Source: Lacinutrix sp. Hel_I_90
Lineage (GTDB): Bacteria; Bacteroidota; Bacteroidia; Flavobacteriales; Flavobacteriaceae
Direction of reading: 5' to 3'
Assembly (NCBI RefSeq): GCF_000934685.1
Contig: NZ_JYNQ01000001.1
Coordinates: 434,001-498,000, forward strand
Length of the DNA stretch: 64,000 bases
The notes under the pieces are model-generated. The model searched no databases. It saw only the letters and a program-made list of their open reading frames with translations, and was not told where the DNA came from. A program made the translations under genes and the position numbers. Below are positions 8,148 to 17,530 of this stretch, piece by piece; position 1 is the stretch's first letter, and each line of letters opens with the position of its first letter.

Positions 8148-10877
8148 ATGAACAGAAAAATTACCTTTACCAATAGAGCTTTATTGCTTTTGGCCATTAC
8201 ATTTATAACTACGGTCTCTGTCTATGCACAGCAAGTTATTAATACGACACTACAACACGATGGAAAAACAAGACAATACCGCCTCTATATCCCTCAAAGT
8301 TACGATTCTAATACACCAGCGCCACTCATTTTAAATTTCCATGGTTTTACAAACACAATTAATATTCAATATAACCAAAGTGATTTTCAGCAATTAGCAG
8401 AAGACAATCAATTTATATTTGTTACCCCTCAAGGTTTGGGCGGGTTTTTCTCAGGATGGGCGATAAACAATAGTTTTGGTGGCAACGAAGATGATTTGGG
8501 GTTTTCAGACGCTTTAATCAATAAAATTCAATCAGATTTTAATATTAATGAAAAACGTATTTATGCGACTGGATTTTCTAATGGAGGCTTTTTTAGCTAT
8601 CGGCTAGCCTGCGAATTAAGCTCCAGAATTGCCGCTGTGGCTTCTGTAGCAGGAAGTATGACCAGAAGTTGGATAGATAATAACCAATGCCAACCACAAC
8701 ATCCAACTGCTGTTTTACAAATAACAGGTACAAATGATGGTACTATTTCTATAAATGGTAACGGCTCTAATAAACCCATCCTGGATGTTATGGAATATTG
8801 GGCAAATTACAACAATGCAGATGCTACCCCTGAAATTATTCAATTAGGAGGTGGGTCTACACGTGCTATTTGGGATAATGGTGATAATGGTGTAACGGCA
8901 GAATTTATTACAGTTCAAGGCAAAGGACATAGCTGGAATGGTGGAAACGTAAACACTTCTCAAGAAATTTGGAACTTCTTCTCTCGATTTGATATTGATG
9001 GCGCATTAGATCCATCTCCTCCTACTGGTGAGACTTGTTCTGGAAATGTCTCTTCTTTCCCTTACAGCGAAAGTTTTGAAGGAACTATAGGCGCATGGGA
9101 ACAAGCAACAGCTGATGATTTAAATTGGACGGTCAATGCAGGTGGAACACCTTCTACTGGTACTGGACCCAATAGTGCTATTGATGGAACTTCCTATATT
9201 TATGTGGAAGCCTCAGGAAATGGAACAGGATACCCAACAAAAAGAGCGATTCTAAATTCACCATGTTTAGATTTAAGTAGCTTATCTACTGCTAAACTAG
9301 GCTTTCAATACCACATGCTAGGTGCTACCATTGGCACATTATCAGTGGAAGCACGAACAAATAATGCGGGTGATTGGGAAACTATCTTTAGCAAATCTGG
9401 AGCACAAGGTAGTGATTGGAATGCTATAATTATTGACCTTGATGCTTATGCAGGCAATGATAGCGTACAATTAAGAATTAATACGGTTACTGGAAGTAAT
9501 TATACTGGGGATGTAGCTATTGATGCCATTCAAATTGGTGCTGCTATTGACGGGCCAGTTACTGCTGAATGTACTGGAGATATTTCTAATTTCCCTAATA
9601 CAGAAAGTTTTGAAACTAATATAGGAGATTGGGCTCAAGAGACCTCAGTGGATGATCTTGACTGGACAAGAGATTCTGGCGGAACACCTTCTACAGGTAC
9701 AGGCCCAAGTAGTGGAGCAGACGGTAACTTCTACCTTTATGTGGAAGCTTCGGGTGATGGAACAGGTTTTCCTAATAAAAGAGCAATCTTAAACTCTCCT
9801 TGTTTAGATTTTAGTGCATTAGATTCGCCAACACTGGCATTCCAATATCATATGGTGGGCAGCGCAATAAAAACATTAGATGTCGAAGCTAGAATCAATA
9901 ATAGTGGTGAATGGACTAGTGTTTTTAATAAAACAGGAGCACAAGGAACAGGTTGGAACCAGGCAAATTTAGAGCTTTCGTCTTATGCAGGAGAGGGAAG
10001 TGTACAGTTGCGCTTTAATGCAGTTACTGGCTCGGGTAGTAGCGGTTGGCAAAGTGATATCGCTATTGATGCTGTTAGCATTCAAAATGGTACTGTAGAT
10101 CCTCCATCTACATGTGCAACTATTAATTTTGATAATTTCCAAATCATCGGTTTTTCTAATCAAGATGCAGCAGGGAATTTCACAGCAAGCGGAACGACAT
10201 TATCGCTACAGAATAATACATGGAAATACATTGCTCTTAATTACACAGTTACAGCAAATACTGTTATCTCTTTTGATTTTAATAGTACTTCTGAAGGTGA
10301 AATTCATGGTGTTGGGTTTGAAAACGACAATACCTTAACGCCTTCTCGTTACTTTAAAGTTTATGGCACGCAAAATTATGGGGTGACTAACTTTGACAAC
10401 TATTCTGGTAGTGGAACGAAAACGTATACGATACCAGTAGGAAACTTCTACTCTGGAAATGCAGATAGACTTGTATTTATTAATGATAATGATGTGGGAT
10501 CTGGAAACAATTCGTTGTTCTCTAATGTTCGCATTTATGAAGGCGCTTGTGATGGTTTATTATCTGCCAAAGACGTTATTGCTAAATTAGACAATAAAAT
10601 AGCTTTAATAGGCAATGAAGACGAAGGGATTGGTGTTATTGAAATGATTCCTAACCCAACAAGAGATCAATTTTCTCTTACTGTAAGCTCGAAAAGCACT
10701 AAAGATATAAGGGTTAGCATTTATACTATATTAGGACAGAAAAAATACGAAGGAAGATTAAATCCTGGTGTCAATAATCTCTCTGCTAATAACTTAGCCC
10801 TTAGTTCTGGAATTTACGTTGTAAAAATCCAATCTGAAGGTGATAAAGCAGTTGTAAAAAAATTAATTATTGAATAG
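8148..10877 (+). CDS. T9SS-secreted feruloyl esterase / PHB depolymerase-like alpha/beta hydrolase with two jelly-roll modules
   Basis: This 909-residue protein has a signal peptide ending at VYAQQ (about residue 28). Residues 30-285 form a COG3509/LpqC-type esterase: oxyanion-side motif LILNFHGF, nucleophile S144 in GFSNGG, acid D197 in TGTNDG, and H261 in GKGHSWNGG. Two consecutive homologous modules of about 145 residues follow (roughly 298-465 and 475-645). Each starts with a Cys-Gly/Thr-Asp/Asn phrase and contains GGTPSTGTGP and RAILNSPCLD, like MAM-type lectin folds. Another beta domain and a T9SS type A sorting domain (MIPNPTRDQF ... GIYVVKI) end the protein. The likely role is extracellular deacylation of plant or algal polysaccharide or polyester, with the modules as carbohydrate- or surface-binding parts. 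The substrate cannot be fixed from sequence. Confidence 0.88.
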   Translation: MNRKITFTNRALLLLAITFITTVSVYAQQVINTTLQHDGKTRQYRLYIPQSYDSNTPAPLILNFHGFTNTINIQYNQSDFQQLAEDNQFIFVTPQGLGGFFSGWAINNSFGGNEDDLGFSDALINKIQSDFNINEKRIYATGFSNGGFFSYRLACELSSRIAAVASVAGSMTRSWIDNNQCQPQHPTAVLQITGTNDGTISINGNGSNKPILDVMEYWANYNNADATPEIIQLGGGSTRAIWDNGDNGVTAEFITVQGKGHSWNGGNVNTSQEIWNFFSRFDIDGALDPSPPTGETCSGNVSSFPYSESFEGTIGAWEQATADDLNWTVNAGGTPSTGTGPNSAIDGTSYIYVEASGNGTGYPTKRAILNSPCLDLSSLSTAKLGFQYHMLGATIGTLSVEARTNNAGDWETIFSKSGAQGSDWNAIIIDLDAYAGNDSVQLRINTVTGSNYTGDVAIDAIQIGAAIDGPVTAECTGDISNFPNTESFETNIGDWAQETSVDDLDWTRDSGGTPSTGTGPSSGADGNFYLYVEASGDGTGFPNKRAILNSPCLDFSALDSPTLAFQYHMVGSAIKTLDVEARINNSGEWTSVFNKTGAQGTGWNQANLELSSYAGEGSVQLRFNAVTGSGSSGWQSDIAIDAVSIQNGTVDPPSTCATINFDNFQIIGFSNQDAAGNFTASGTTLSLQNNTWKYIALNYTVTANTVISFDFNSTSEGEIHGVGFENDNTLTPSRYFKVYGTQNYGVTNFDNYSGSGTKTYTIPVGNFYSGNADRLVFINDNDVGSGNNSLFSNVRIYEGACDGLLSAKDVIAKLDNKIALIGNEDEGIGVIEMIPNPTRDQFSLTVSSKSTKDIRVSIYTILGQKKYEGRLNPGVNNLSANNLALSSGIYVVKIQSEGDKAVVKKLIIE

Positions 10878-10906
10878 GAATTTAATTAACCAGTAATTAG
10901 TCGCCA

Positions 10907-10946
10907 AAAGATGCTTCAGTTCTATAATTGAAGCATCTTTATTTTT
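10907..10946 (+). terminator. Rho-independent terminator after the esterase
   Basis: A 12-bp stem (AAAGATGCTTCA at 10907-10918 with 10929-10940) is followed by ATTTTT. Confidence 0.85.
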
Positions 10947-11081
10947 AAATTACTACAGCGAAATCAATAAAGTATTCTAAGGAAGCGACCATTAGCTTGT
11001 AATTAAATAGTAATTTGTATTTCTAAATACATAGTATCTCTAATAGCGTTAAAAAATGCTATTCCACGGAGGATTATAAAA

Positions 11082-12287
11082 GTGATTATCATGTTACAAA
11101 ATGTTTTATTAGCACGTGAAATATATGCATCAGAAGAACATAAAATGATGCAACAAATGATTCAGGATTTCATTAACAATGAAATTATTGTACAAACAGA
11201 TGAATGGGAAAAAAAAGGTATGGTTTCCCGAGAGATCTGGGAACGTGCCGGAGCATTGGGTTTACTATGTATTGATATGCCTGAAGCGTATGGCGGCAGT
11301 GGTTTGGATTTTAGCTTTAGTGCTTTATTCATTGAAGAATTGGCAAAAAAAGGAGTTAGTGGTCCCGGGTTTTCATTGCATTCAGACATTATTGCACCCT
11401 ATCTCTTAAAGTATGGCACCGAAGCTCAAAAGCAAAAATACCTGCCCATAATGGCAACCGGAAAAATGATTACCTCCCTTGGTATGACAGAGCCAAACTG
11501 TGGTAGTGATTTACAAGCTATTACAACAACCGCGGTAGATAAAGGGGACCATTATTTAGTAAACGGACAGAAAACCTTTATCACTAATGGGTATATGAGT
11601 GATATGGCGATAGTAGCCGTAAAAACGAATACCGGAACAGCGAAAGAAGGCGTGTCTTTATTAATAATAGAAAGTGATTTTGAAGGATTTGAAAAGGGAG
11701 TCCCTTTCAATAAAATAGGTATGAAAGCTCAGGATACCTGCGAATTATTTTTTGATAATGTAAAGGTTCCGAAAGAAAATTTATTAGGAGAAGAAGGTTT
11801 AGGATTTAAAATTATGATGACCGAATTGCCCAGAGAGCGCTTAACAGTAGCGCTTAATGCTATCGGTGGGGCAGAAGGCGCCATAGAAAACACGCTTGAG
11901 TATACAGCGACCAGAACCGCTTTTAAGCAACCCATAGCTGCATTCCAAAACACCCAATTCAAACTTGCCGAATGTGCTACCCAATTACAGGTGCATCAAG
12001 CATTTTTAGATCGTTGCACACAATTATTATCTAGTCATCAACTCACTGCTGAGAGTGCTTCAATGGCGAAGTATTCAACCACAGAAATGCACAGTAAAGT
12101 AGTAGACGAATGCCTGCAATTATTTGGGGGTTATGGTTATATGTGGGACTACCCAATTGCTCGCATGTATGCAGATAATAGGGTCGCCAGAATTTATGCT
12201 GGCACCAATGAAATCATGAAAGTATTGATTGCTCGTGGGTTGTATAAAGAATTGTTTCAACAAATGAAAGCCAGAGAAAAACAATAA
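11082..12287 (+). CDS. Acyl-CoA dehydrogenase, long-chain type
   Basis: This 401-residue flavoenzyme has the complete acyl-CoA dehydrogenase fold: MTEPNCGSDLQAI (FAD/substrate loop), RTAFKQPIAAFQNTQFKLAE and LFGGYGYMWDYPIARMYAD. The C-terminal motif that carries the catalytic Glu in medium-chain enzymes (YEGT) reads IYAGTNEIMK here, so that base is absent. Instead, ELPRERLTVA has a Glu (about residue 251) at the position used by long-chain and isovaleryl-CoA dehydrogenases, so the enzyme should be active. It catalyses alpha,beta-oxidation of acyl-CoA in the cytosol. The start is ambiguous: GTG at 11082 lies 9 bases after a GGAGG, rare in this phylum, while the ATG at 11091 (MLQNVLLARE) is the alternative. 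It is transcribed alone. Confidence 0.92.
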   Translation: MIIMLQNVLLAREIYASEEHKMMQQMIQDFINNEIIVQTDEWEKKGMVSREIWERAGALGLLCIDMPEAYGGSGLDFSFSALFIEELAKKGVSGPGFSLHSDIIAPYLLKYGTEAQKQKYLPIMATGKMITSLGMTEPNCGSDLQAITTTAVDKGDHYLVNGQKTFITNGYMSDMAIVAVKTNTGTAKEGVSLLIIESDFEGFEKGVPFNKIGMKAQDTCELFFDNVKVPKENLLGEEGLGFKIMMTELPRERLTVALNAIGGAEGAIENTLEYTATRTAFKQPIAAFQNTQFKLAECATQLQVHQAFLDRCTQLLSSHQLTAESASMAKYSTTEMHSKVVDECLQLFGGYGYMWDYPIARMYADNRVARIYAGTNEIMKVLIARGLYKELFQQMKAREKQ

Positions 12288-12339
12288 ACACCTTATAAAA
12301 GCGCTGAGAACAAGTCTTAGCGAAATATTGAAGTTATAT

Positions 12340-12375
12340 AAAAAGGCCATCCTACAAATGCAAGATGGCCTTTTT
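12340..12375 (+). terminator. Bidirectional terminator between convergent genes
   Basis: A 12-bp stem (12340-12351 AAAAAGGCCATC with 12364-12375) has an A run on one side and a T run on the other. It can serve both the acyl-CoA dehydrogenase and the minus-strand ice-binding gene. Confidence 0.85.
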
Positions 12376-12400
12376 AATGTGTTAATTATATAGGGGTTAA

Positions 12401-13798
12401 CTATGGTTTAGTTACAACATTCGAATCAAGAATAACAGCAGTTTGTGCTAATAATCGTCCATTCATTGATGCTCCCGTTTGCAATGTTATTCCAGTCATA
12501 CTTAAAATTATCCCCTCAAAATGAGAAGTAGTACCTAAAACAACTTCACCAGCTACTTGCCAGAAAATATTTTTTGCTTGAGCACCACCAGTTAAGGTGA
12601 TGTTAACTGATGCACTCATAGTCATGTCACCAGATATTTGGAAAATCCAAACGTCATCTGCACTCCCTGATATCGTAACATCAGAAGGCATAGTTACCGT
12701 ATTCGTCCATTTGTAAAGACCAGCTTCTAAAGTCATTCCGCCAATATTTCCAGTACCTAACTCTGAAAAATCAGGTGTTGGACGACCAGCTGCGTCATTA
12801 TAAGCAGTAATCATATTTTCAACAGCTGTAGTTAAATTAGTATTAGTAGGTGAGGCCATATCAGCCGCATATACATTACCCGTAACTTGTGGAGATGTTG
12901 CATAACCTGTAGCATCGGTTAATCCAAAACCTGTTATAAAAGAAGTAGCCGCAGGACTTAAACCTATGTGACCTGTAATAGCCGACGTAGGAGCGTTATT
13001 TACAGCTGATTTCGCCAAAATAACATAGTTCCCAGAAGCTCCTAGATTTACAACCGATAAACCAGAAGTAGTACCAGTAATAAATGTCCATGTTTTACTA
13101 ACTTCTAATGGATTACCAGCCAAATCTGTTACATCTGTACTAACGGTAGCGGTATACGTCAACCCAGCATCTAAAATAGTATCAGGAATGAAACGCGCTG
13201 TTTTATTCGCGTATTCTATTGCGCCACTTATTGTGTTTGCTCCTTGTACTAGTGTAAATGAGGTAGCTGTAAATGTAGCTGAATTCATCGTCTCATCAAA
13301 AGTAATTCCAATGGCTTTGTTTAAAGCAACAGCAACAGCATTGTCAAGCGGATCAGTTGAAACAACTGTTGGTGCAATAACATCAATCTGTACGCCAGTA
13401 GTAAAGCTAAAAGAATAATCAGCTGCTAATGAGATACCAACCAAGTCTTTAGCACCACTGCTCATAGTCGCCGTATATAAGGTACTCACTTCCAAGTTGC
13501 TTATAGGAGTGAAAACAGCAGTTTCATTGGCATAAGTCACCGTACCAACTACAGGTGTAGTTCCTGCTAACACCGTAAAGCTTGTCGTGTTAATGGTCGA
13601 AGCATCCATTGCTTTGTTAAAATTAATTATAATGGTGGTATTAATTGCCACATCTAATTCGTTTGCCACAGGACTAGTACCAACTACTGTTGGTGCTAAA
13701 ACAGGAGTTGAACCATCATCATCGTTGGAGCAACTCGCTATCAATACTAAAGGGATTATTGCTAGTATTTGAAATTTTTTAAAAATTTTCATCATCAT
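12401..13798 (-). CDS. Ice-binding protein family (DUF3494) lipoprotein with two Ig-like domains
   Basis: This 465-residue protein starts with three tandem Met codons. A lipoprotein signal peptide (LVLIASC, Cys about 23) is followed by the acidic SNDDDG stretch typical of Bacteroidota surface lipoproteins. Two SbsA-type (Big_5) Ig-like domains follow at about 34-135 and 140-240, each with the VVGTSP/VVSTDP start and a FNKAMD/FDETMN strand. The C-terminal 215 residues form the DUF3494 ice-binding beta-solenoid: GLSPAATSFITGFGL, GNIGGMTLEAGLYKW, VWIFQISGDMTMS, NIFWQVAGEVVLGTTSHFEG and GRLLAQTAVILDS. By family it binds ice crystal planes and inhibits recrystallisation. Here it would be displayed on the cell surface, fitting a polar or cold marine habitat. 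Ice-binding activity itself is inferred. Confidence 0.92.
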   Translation of the reverse strand: MMMKIFKKFQILAIIPLVLIASCSNDDDGSTPVLAPTVVGTSPVANELDVAINTTIIINFNKAMDASTINTTSFTVLAGTTPVVGTVTYANETAVFTPISNLEVSTLYTATMSSGAKDLVGISLAADYSFSFTTGVQIDVIAPTVVSTDPLDNAVAVALNKAIGITFDETMNSATFTATSFTLVQGANTISGAIEYANKTARFIPDTILDAGLTYTATVSTDVTDLAGNPLEVSKTWTFITGTTSGLSVVNLGASGNYVILAKSAVNNAPTSAITGHIGLSPAATSFITGFGLTDATGYATSPQVTGNVYAADMASPTNTNLTTAVENMITAYNDAAGRPTPDFSELGTGNIGGMTLEAGLYKWTNTVTMPSDVTISGSADDVWIFQISGDMTMSASVNITLTGGAQAKNIFWQVAGEVVLGTTSHFEGIILSMTGITLQTGASMNGRLLAQTAVILDSNVVTKP

Positions 13799-14096
13799 GT
13801 TATCTATGTTTTTATTATCCTGTAAAGATCATTTTATTTGTGGGTATACTTGTTACATGTAAAAAGAAAAGAGTTACATAGTTCACACGTTTTTGAGTGT
13901 TGGCAAGGCGTTTGAAATCCTGAAAGCCTAATGTTAAACGGCCAGAAGGAGCTGTGAGTAATAACTTAGATCTCCAAAATTCAATAAAAGGGGAAAATGC
14001 CCCATAAAAAAAGGGGTAATGCCCGTTGCTATCTGATTTTCAATCTCTTAAATTTGGTTGTAATTAGTAAAATCAGTTAATTTAATTTGTAAAACT
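13799..14096. other. Intergenic region between divergent ice-binding and metzincin genes
   Basis: No gene is seen. A small GC hairpin (GGGGAAAATGCCCC) followed by a related GGGG/GCCC pair lies near 13988-14025. Its role is unclear, and no convincing TAnnTTTG box was found. Confidence 0.35.
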
Positions 14097-15062
14097 ATGC
14101 ATACATTATATCAAAATAAAAAAATTAAAAGGGTGCACTATATCCTATTGCCGCTTTTCTTTTTTCTGCTAAGCTGTGCTCCAGATGATGATTTAGTAAA
14201 AATCAATAACGCTTCCTCCAGTGAAACAGGGATTTTAGTTGATGGTATCAAGGGAGGGGTACAGCAAAATGATAATAGCTTTACTGCTTCGTCTACTTTG
14301 AGAAATATAGGAAGCTTCACAGCACCAGGTACCAATGGTGAAATCATCGGGTTTAATAGTGAACGTCCTGTGGCTATTACAACGCCAGTAAACTGGACAA
14401 CTAATCGTGATGAACCCGATTTAAATTTTAACAATATCATTAAGATTCCTGTAAAAGTATGGATTGTAAAAGGCAATTTTGCAACGCAACGCGCGCTTGC
14501 TATCAGTCATTGTGTTTATACTGCCAATGTTTGGAGTACAGAAAGAATGGGAGTACAGTTTAGTCCTTTTGAAATTGTAGATGCTACAGGCGATCCAGAT
14601 GCTTCAACGTATTATAATTATACCTGTGCGCTTCAATCAGGGATTGAAAACGATATAGGTAAGGATGCCAATAAAATCAATATTTATTACGTGGGCACTG
14701 TAGATGGAGGAAGCTCCAGAGGGCAAGCCTGTTCTATTGGAAGTGATTTTGTGGCCATGGGAGAAAACACACTTTCAGATTTGCTGGTGCATGAATTAGG
14801 ACATGATTTTGGATTGTTTCACACCAATAGCAATGCAAATTTTAATCAAACGGGAATTATGCATTCTGCCAGTAGCACTAGGGAGTTTATTACTGAAGGA
14901 CAGCTTTTTCGGGCACATGTGTTATCTAATTCGGCTATAAATAACATTTACAACGCAAGACCTGGGGCCCCTACCAGAAGTTGTGGTCATACTGCATCTT
15001 CTGCAACTTGTTTAAATATTGATAAGCGTATTTGGGCAGATGGTACGTTTCCTGCAAATTAA
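14097..15062 (+). CDS. Secreted metzincin-type zinc metalloprotease (lipoprotein)
   Basis: The 321-residue protein has a lipoprotein signal (FFFLLSC then APDDD). The full metzincin consensus HExxHxxGxxH is present as HELGHDFGLFH (H232, E233, H236, H242), and a Met-turn candidate GIMHS (M255) follows at the expected distance. Cysteines scattered in the catalytic part suggest disulfides and periplasmic or surface location. It resembles M12/M43 (pappalysin-like) bacterial enzymes, but the subfamily cannot be settled by eye. The start is the ATG at 14097. It is followed after 28 bases by a small secreted protein gene, presumably in one transcript. Confidence 0.85.
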   Translation: MHTLYQNKKIKRVHYILLPLFFFLLSCAPDDDLVKINNASSSETGILVDGIKGGVQQNDNSFTASSTLRNIGSFTAPGTNGEIIGFNSERPVAITTPVNWTTNRDEPDLNFNNIIKIPVKVWIVKGNFATQRALAISHCVYTANVWSTERMGVQFSPFEIVDATGDPDASTYYNYTCALQSGIENDIGKDANKINIYYVGTVDGGSSRGQACSIGSDFVAMGENTLSDLLVHELGHDFGLFHTNSNANFNQTGIMHSASSTREFITEGQLFRAHVLSNSAINNIYNARPGAPTRSCGHTASSATCLNIDKRIWADGTFPAN

Positions 15063-15090
15063 TTTTAGAATCAATTTAATATTAAAAATC

Positions 15091-15624
15091 ATGTATTTAT
15101 TTAAAACAAAACATATAATTTGTATCACAGGTTTTTTGATTATGAGCCTTTTTTCTCAGGCACAAAGCAATGCAAATGTGAACAGAATATATACAGAATG
15201 GCAGACTTCAAACTGTGGAATCAATGAAGATAAAGCGCTTATCAAACTATTATTGGAAAACGTTTCTAATCTGGAACCCCTCTTACTTAATGGTTTTCAG
15301 GAAGGGCCTCCAGCTGAATATCTCGAAAATACAACACAATCAGAATTGAATCGGATGCGTCTTAACCAAAAGCTAGTTTCTGAACAAAAAATCGAAACTG
15401 GTTTAACTAAAGAAGACCTACAGATTTTAACCGAGACATCTCCTGATGCCGCCAGAGTTCAAATTAAAAAAAGCATAATAAACGGCTGGAGAACACGGGC
15501 ATTAACAGGGTTAAGTTACCTAAACACTGATACATCTAAAAAATTACTTAATGCATTGGCTGAAGATCAAAAGAGTCCCTTTAACGGCTTAGCCAAATCA
15601 CTTTTATCGCAAAATGAGGACTAA
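15091..15624 (+). CDS. Small secreted protein of unknown function, paired with the metzincin
   Basis: The best start is the ATG at 15091 (MYLFKTKHIICITGF), giving 177 residues. A longer frame starting at 15019 overlaps the protease gene and lacks a signal peptide at its front. From 15091 a clear signal peptide (cleaved near FSQAQS) begins the protein. The mature part is helical and charged, with no motif I recognise; a single Cys occurs in TSNCGINEDK. The 28-base spacing after the metalloprotease suggests co-transcription and a role as its inhibitor, chaperone or partner, which is inference only. Confidence 0.7.
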   Translation: MYLFKTKHIICITGFLIMSLFSQAQSNANVNRIYTEWQTSNCGINEDKALIKLLLENVSNLEPLLLNGFQEGPPAEYLENTTQSELNRMRLNQKLVSEQKIETGLTKEDLQILTETSPDAARVQIKKSIINGWRTRALTGLSYLNTDTSKKLLNALAEDQKSPFNGLAKSLLSQNED

Positions 15625-15736
15625 TAGGGAAGCAGGTCTTTTATACCAGTTTCTCAAAGTAATTATGACCTCACTTTTTTAAATATCCGCTTTAAGAGGC
15701 CCTGAAATGGCTATAAAAACAGAAACACATAATTCT

Positions 15737-16471
15737 CTAAAAATAGTTTTCTTTTATATCTCGGGAAGTAATAACCTTAGTTTGAGCTATAAATTTCATA
15801 AAAAGATAGATGGACAAAATATGAGCTATTATTATTAAAACGGTAAACGTCCTGTTATAAAATAAAAACTCATTAATAGGGCTTAAAGCAAACTGGAAAA
15901 AATAGAAAATCCCAGATATGAGTAGCAAAACACCATTGTCGTAATTATCATTGACATAAACCATTGATATGGTGATGAGATAAACGGCGAGGCTAGAGGC
16001 ACATAAAAAAGTGAAGAACAGTAAATGATCTGGAATATAGTTTATTAGCAATTCAAGGATAGCATACAATAGGTAAGCCACTAATAAAAAACCGATAAGC
16101 AAGGATATAGATAATAATGATTTTAATTTACGCTTATCTAAATATTTTATGAGTAGGATCGTAGAACACACTAAATAAGTAGAGGTTAAGAGAGTAATCC
16201 ACATAAAACAATCTTCAAAACAGTAAAAGGATAAACTATCTGAGGCGACTACAGCAAACAAGGCAAAAACAAAAACAAGATTTGCTTTCTTTTTGGTAAG
16301 ACTAATATAATTTAAAAGGATGATAAAAATAACAACGGGGAGACAATATAACAGATACTTTTTGTCTAAAAATAGGCTAACCATTACTGAAGCAAAGAAC
16401 GACAAGTAAAATAAAACATCTAAAAAAGACTTGTTTTTTAAAAAATTAAGAACAAGTTCTTTGTGTATCAT
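15737..16471 (-). CDS. Multi-pass membrane protein, possibly YhhN (lysoplasmalogenase)-like
   Basis: This 244-residue protein is made of about eight hydrophobic helices with a short charged C-terminus (TSRDIKENYF). The last two helices (LISGIFYFFQFALSPINEFLF, then AHILSIYLFMKF) faintly recall the YhhN/TMEM86 family, in which the corresponding segment carries acidic catalytic residues. The match is weak and key acidic residues are not obviously kept. It is transcribed alone on the minus strand, convergent with the metzincin unit. Function unknown. Confidence 0.7.
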   Translation of the reverse strand: MIHKELVLNFLKNKSFLDVLFYLSFFASVMVSLFLDKKYLLYCLPVVIFIILLNYISLTKKKANLVFVFALFAVVASDSLSFYCFEDCFMWITLLTSTYLVCSTILLIKYLDKRKLKSLLSISLLIGFLLVAYLLYAILELLINYIPDHLLFFTFLCASSLAVYLITISMVYVNDNYDNGVLLLISGIFYFFQFALSPINEFLFYNRTFTVLIIIAHILSIYLFMKFIAQTKVITSRDIKENYF

Positions 16472-16502
16472 TTAATAGTGTGTAAACAGTTATTGGTGGT
16501 AT

Positions 16503-16510
16503 CAAATATA
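16503..16510 (-). promoter_or_regulatory. -7 promoter box (TATATTTG) of the membrane protein gene
   Basis: An exact TAnnTTTG match on the minus strand, 32 bases before the ATG at 16471. Confidence 0.45.
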
Positions 16511-16606
16511 ATTAAATTAGTTGCAAATATGCCTCTTATAAGCGAATCAGAAGGATTCTTTTTTTTACTGTGTTGATAAACTTATAGCTTTAAAATTAAG
16601 CAGTCT

Positions 16607-17530
16607 TTACAAGGCTGCTTTTACCATTGCGCTCCTTATTTGCTTTATGGTATGCGTACTGCCATCATGGCTCCAACCAGGAGGTCCAAAAACATACATA
16701 AACTTATGATACCAGTTACTTGACTTCCCGATGTCGTCCCAAATATTTTTGTATTCGTGGGTTAAAATCACAAAAGGGTTATAAGAATCTGGAGGTATAG
16801 AAACCCCGTATTCTATAGCAATGGAATCGTCTAATTCTTTCCACGTGCCAAAAATCCTATCGAAAATATTGAGGATACCGCCATGGTTTTTGTCCATATA
16901 TTCAATATTTCGCGCGTGGTGCACCTGGTGCATGGTGTGAGTATTGATGAATTTTTCTATAAACCCCATTTTCTTTATATACTGCGTATGCAGTTGAAAT
17001 TGCCATATGGCTTCAATACCCATACAAACAACAAGCATTTCTGGTGGAAAACCAATGATTACAATCCAAACATAAAAAAAAGGTTTATAAAAAATAGTGA
17101 ACCAACCGTTACGTACAGCCGTGCCTAAATTAAAATTGTCTGAAGAATGATGTACAATATGTGCTGCCCATAAAAAGCGGATCATATGATTTTGTCTATG
17201 GAACCAGTAGTAAGAATAATCATCTAAAAGCATACAAATCAACCACAGGTACCAGGCATATCCAAAAGACTCATAGCCCATTATATTTGTACGAACGCCA
17301 TCTACCATAGGATTGAATAGTTCATAAGCAAAATTAAAAACCAAGATTACGGCTACTGTTTTCACGAGCGCACCGACTATTACAGATCCTATACCAAGTG
17401 ATAGACTTGATAACAAATCTTTCCATTTATAGAGTTGTTTATTATCAAAATTTTTACTGTAGGTAAGCTCTATTGCTATAAAGCCAAGAAAACAAGGAAC
17501 GGCATAAACCAAAGGGTTTGTAAAATCCAT
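16607..17530 (-). CDS. Sterol desaturase / fatty acid hydroxylase family membrane oxygenase
   Basis: The 307-residue protein has four to five transmembrane segments. It carries the eight-His di-iron pattern of the fatty acid hydroxylase superfamily: HRQNH (first box), HIVHHSSDNFN (second box) and THTMHQVHHARN (third box). Family members use O2 and two irons to hydroxylate or desaturate lipids; bacterial proteins of this shape resemble alkylglycerol monooxygenase and carotenoid or sterol hydroxylases. The substrate here is unknown. There is no obvious operon partner. Confidence 0.88.
   Translation of the reverse strand: MDFTNPLVYAVPCFLGFIAIELTYSKNFDNKQLYKWKDLLSSLSLGIGSVIVGALVKTVAVILVFNFAYELFNPMVDGVRTNIMGYESFGYAWYLWLICMLLDDYSYYWFHRQNHMIRFLWAAHIVHHSSDNFNLGTAVRNGWFTIFYKPFFYVWIVIIGFPPEMLVVCMGIEAIWQFQLHTQYIKKMGFIEKFINTHTMHQVHHARNIEYMDKNHGGILNIFDRIFGTWKELDDSIAIEYGVSIPPDSYNPFVILTHEYKNIWDDIGKSSNWYHKFMYVFGPPGWSHDGSTHTIKQIRSAMVKAAL

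Noticed and set aside
11082-12287. Acyl-CoA dehydrogenase thought to be catalytically dead (Ala for Glu in the YxGT motif)
   Set aside because: A Glu is present at the alternative long-chain/isovaleryl position in ELPRERL, so activity is expected.
14138-14476. 112-codon frame opposite the metzincin gene
   Set aside because: Antisense to a gene with signal peptide and zinc motif; no independent support.
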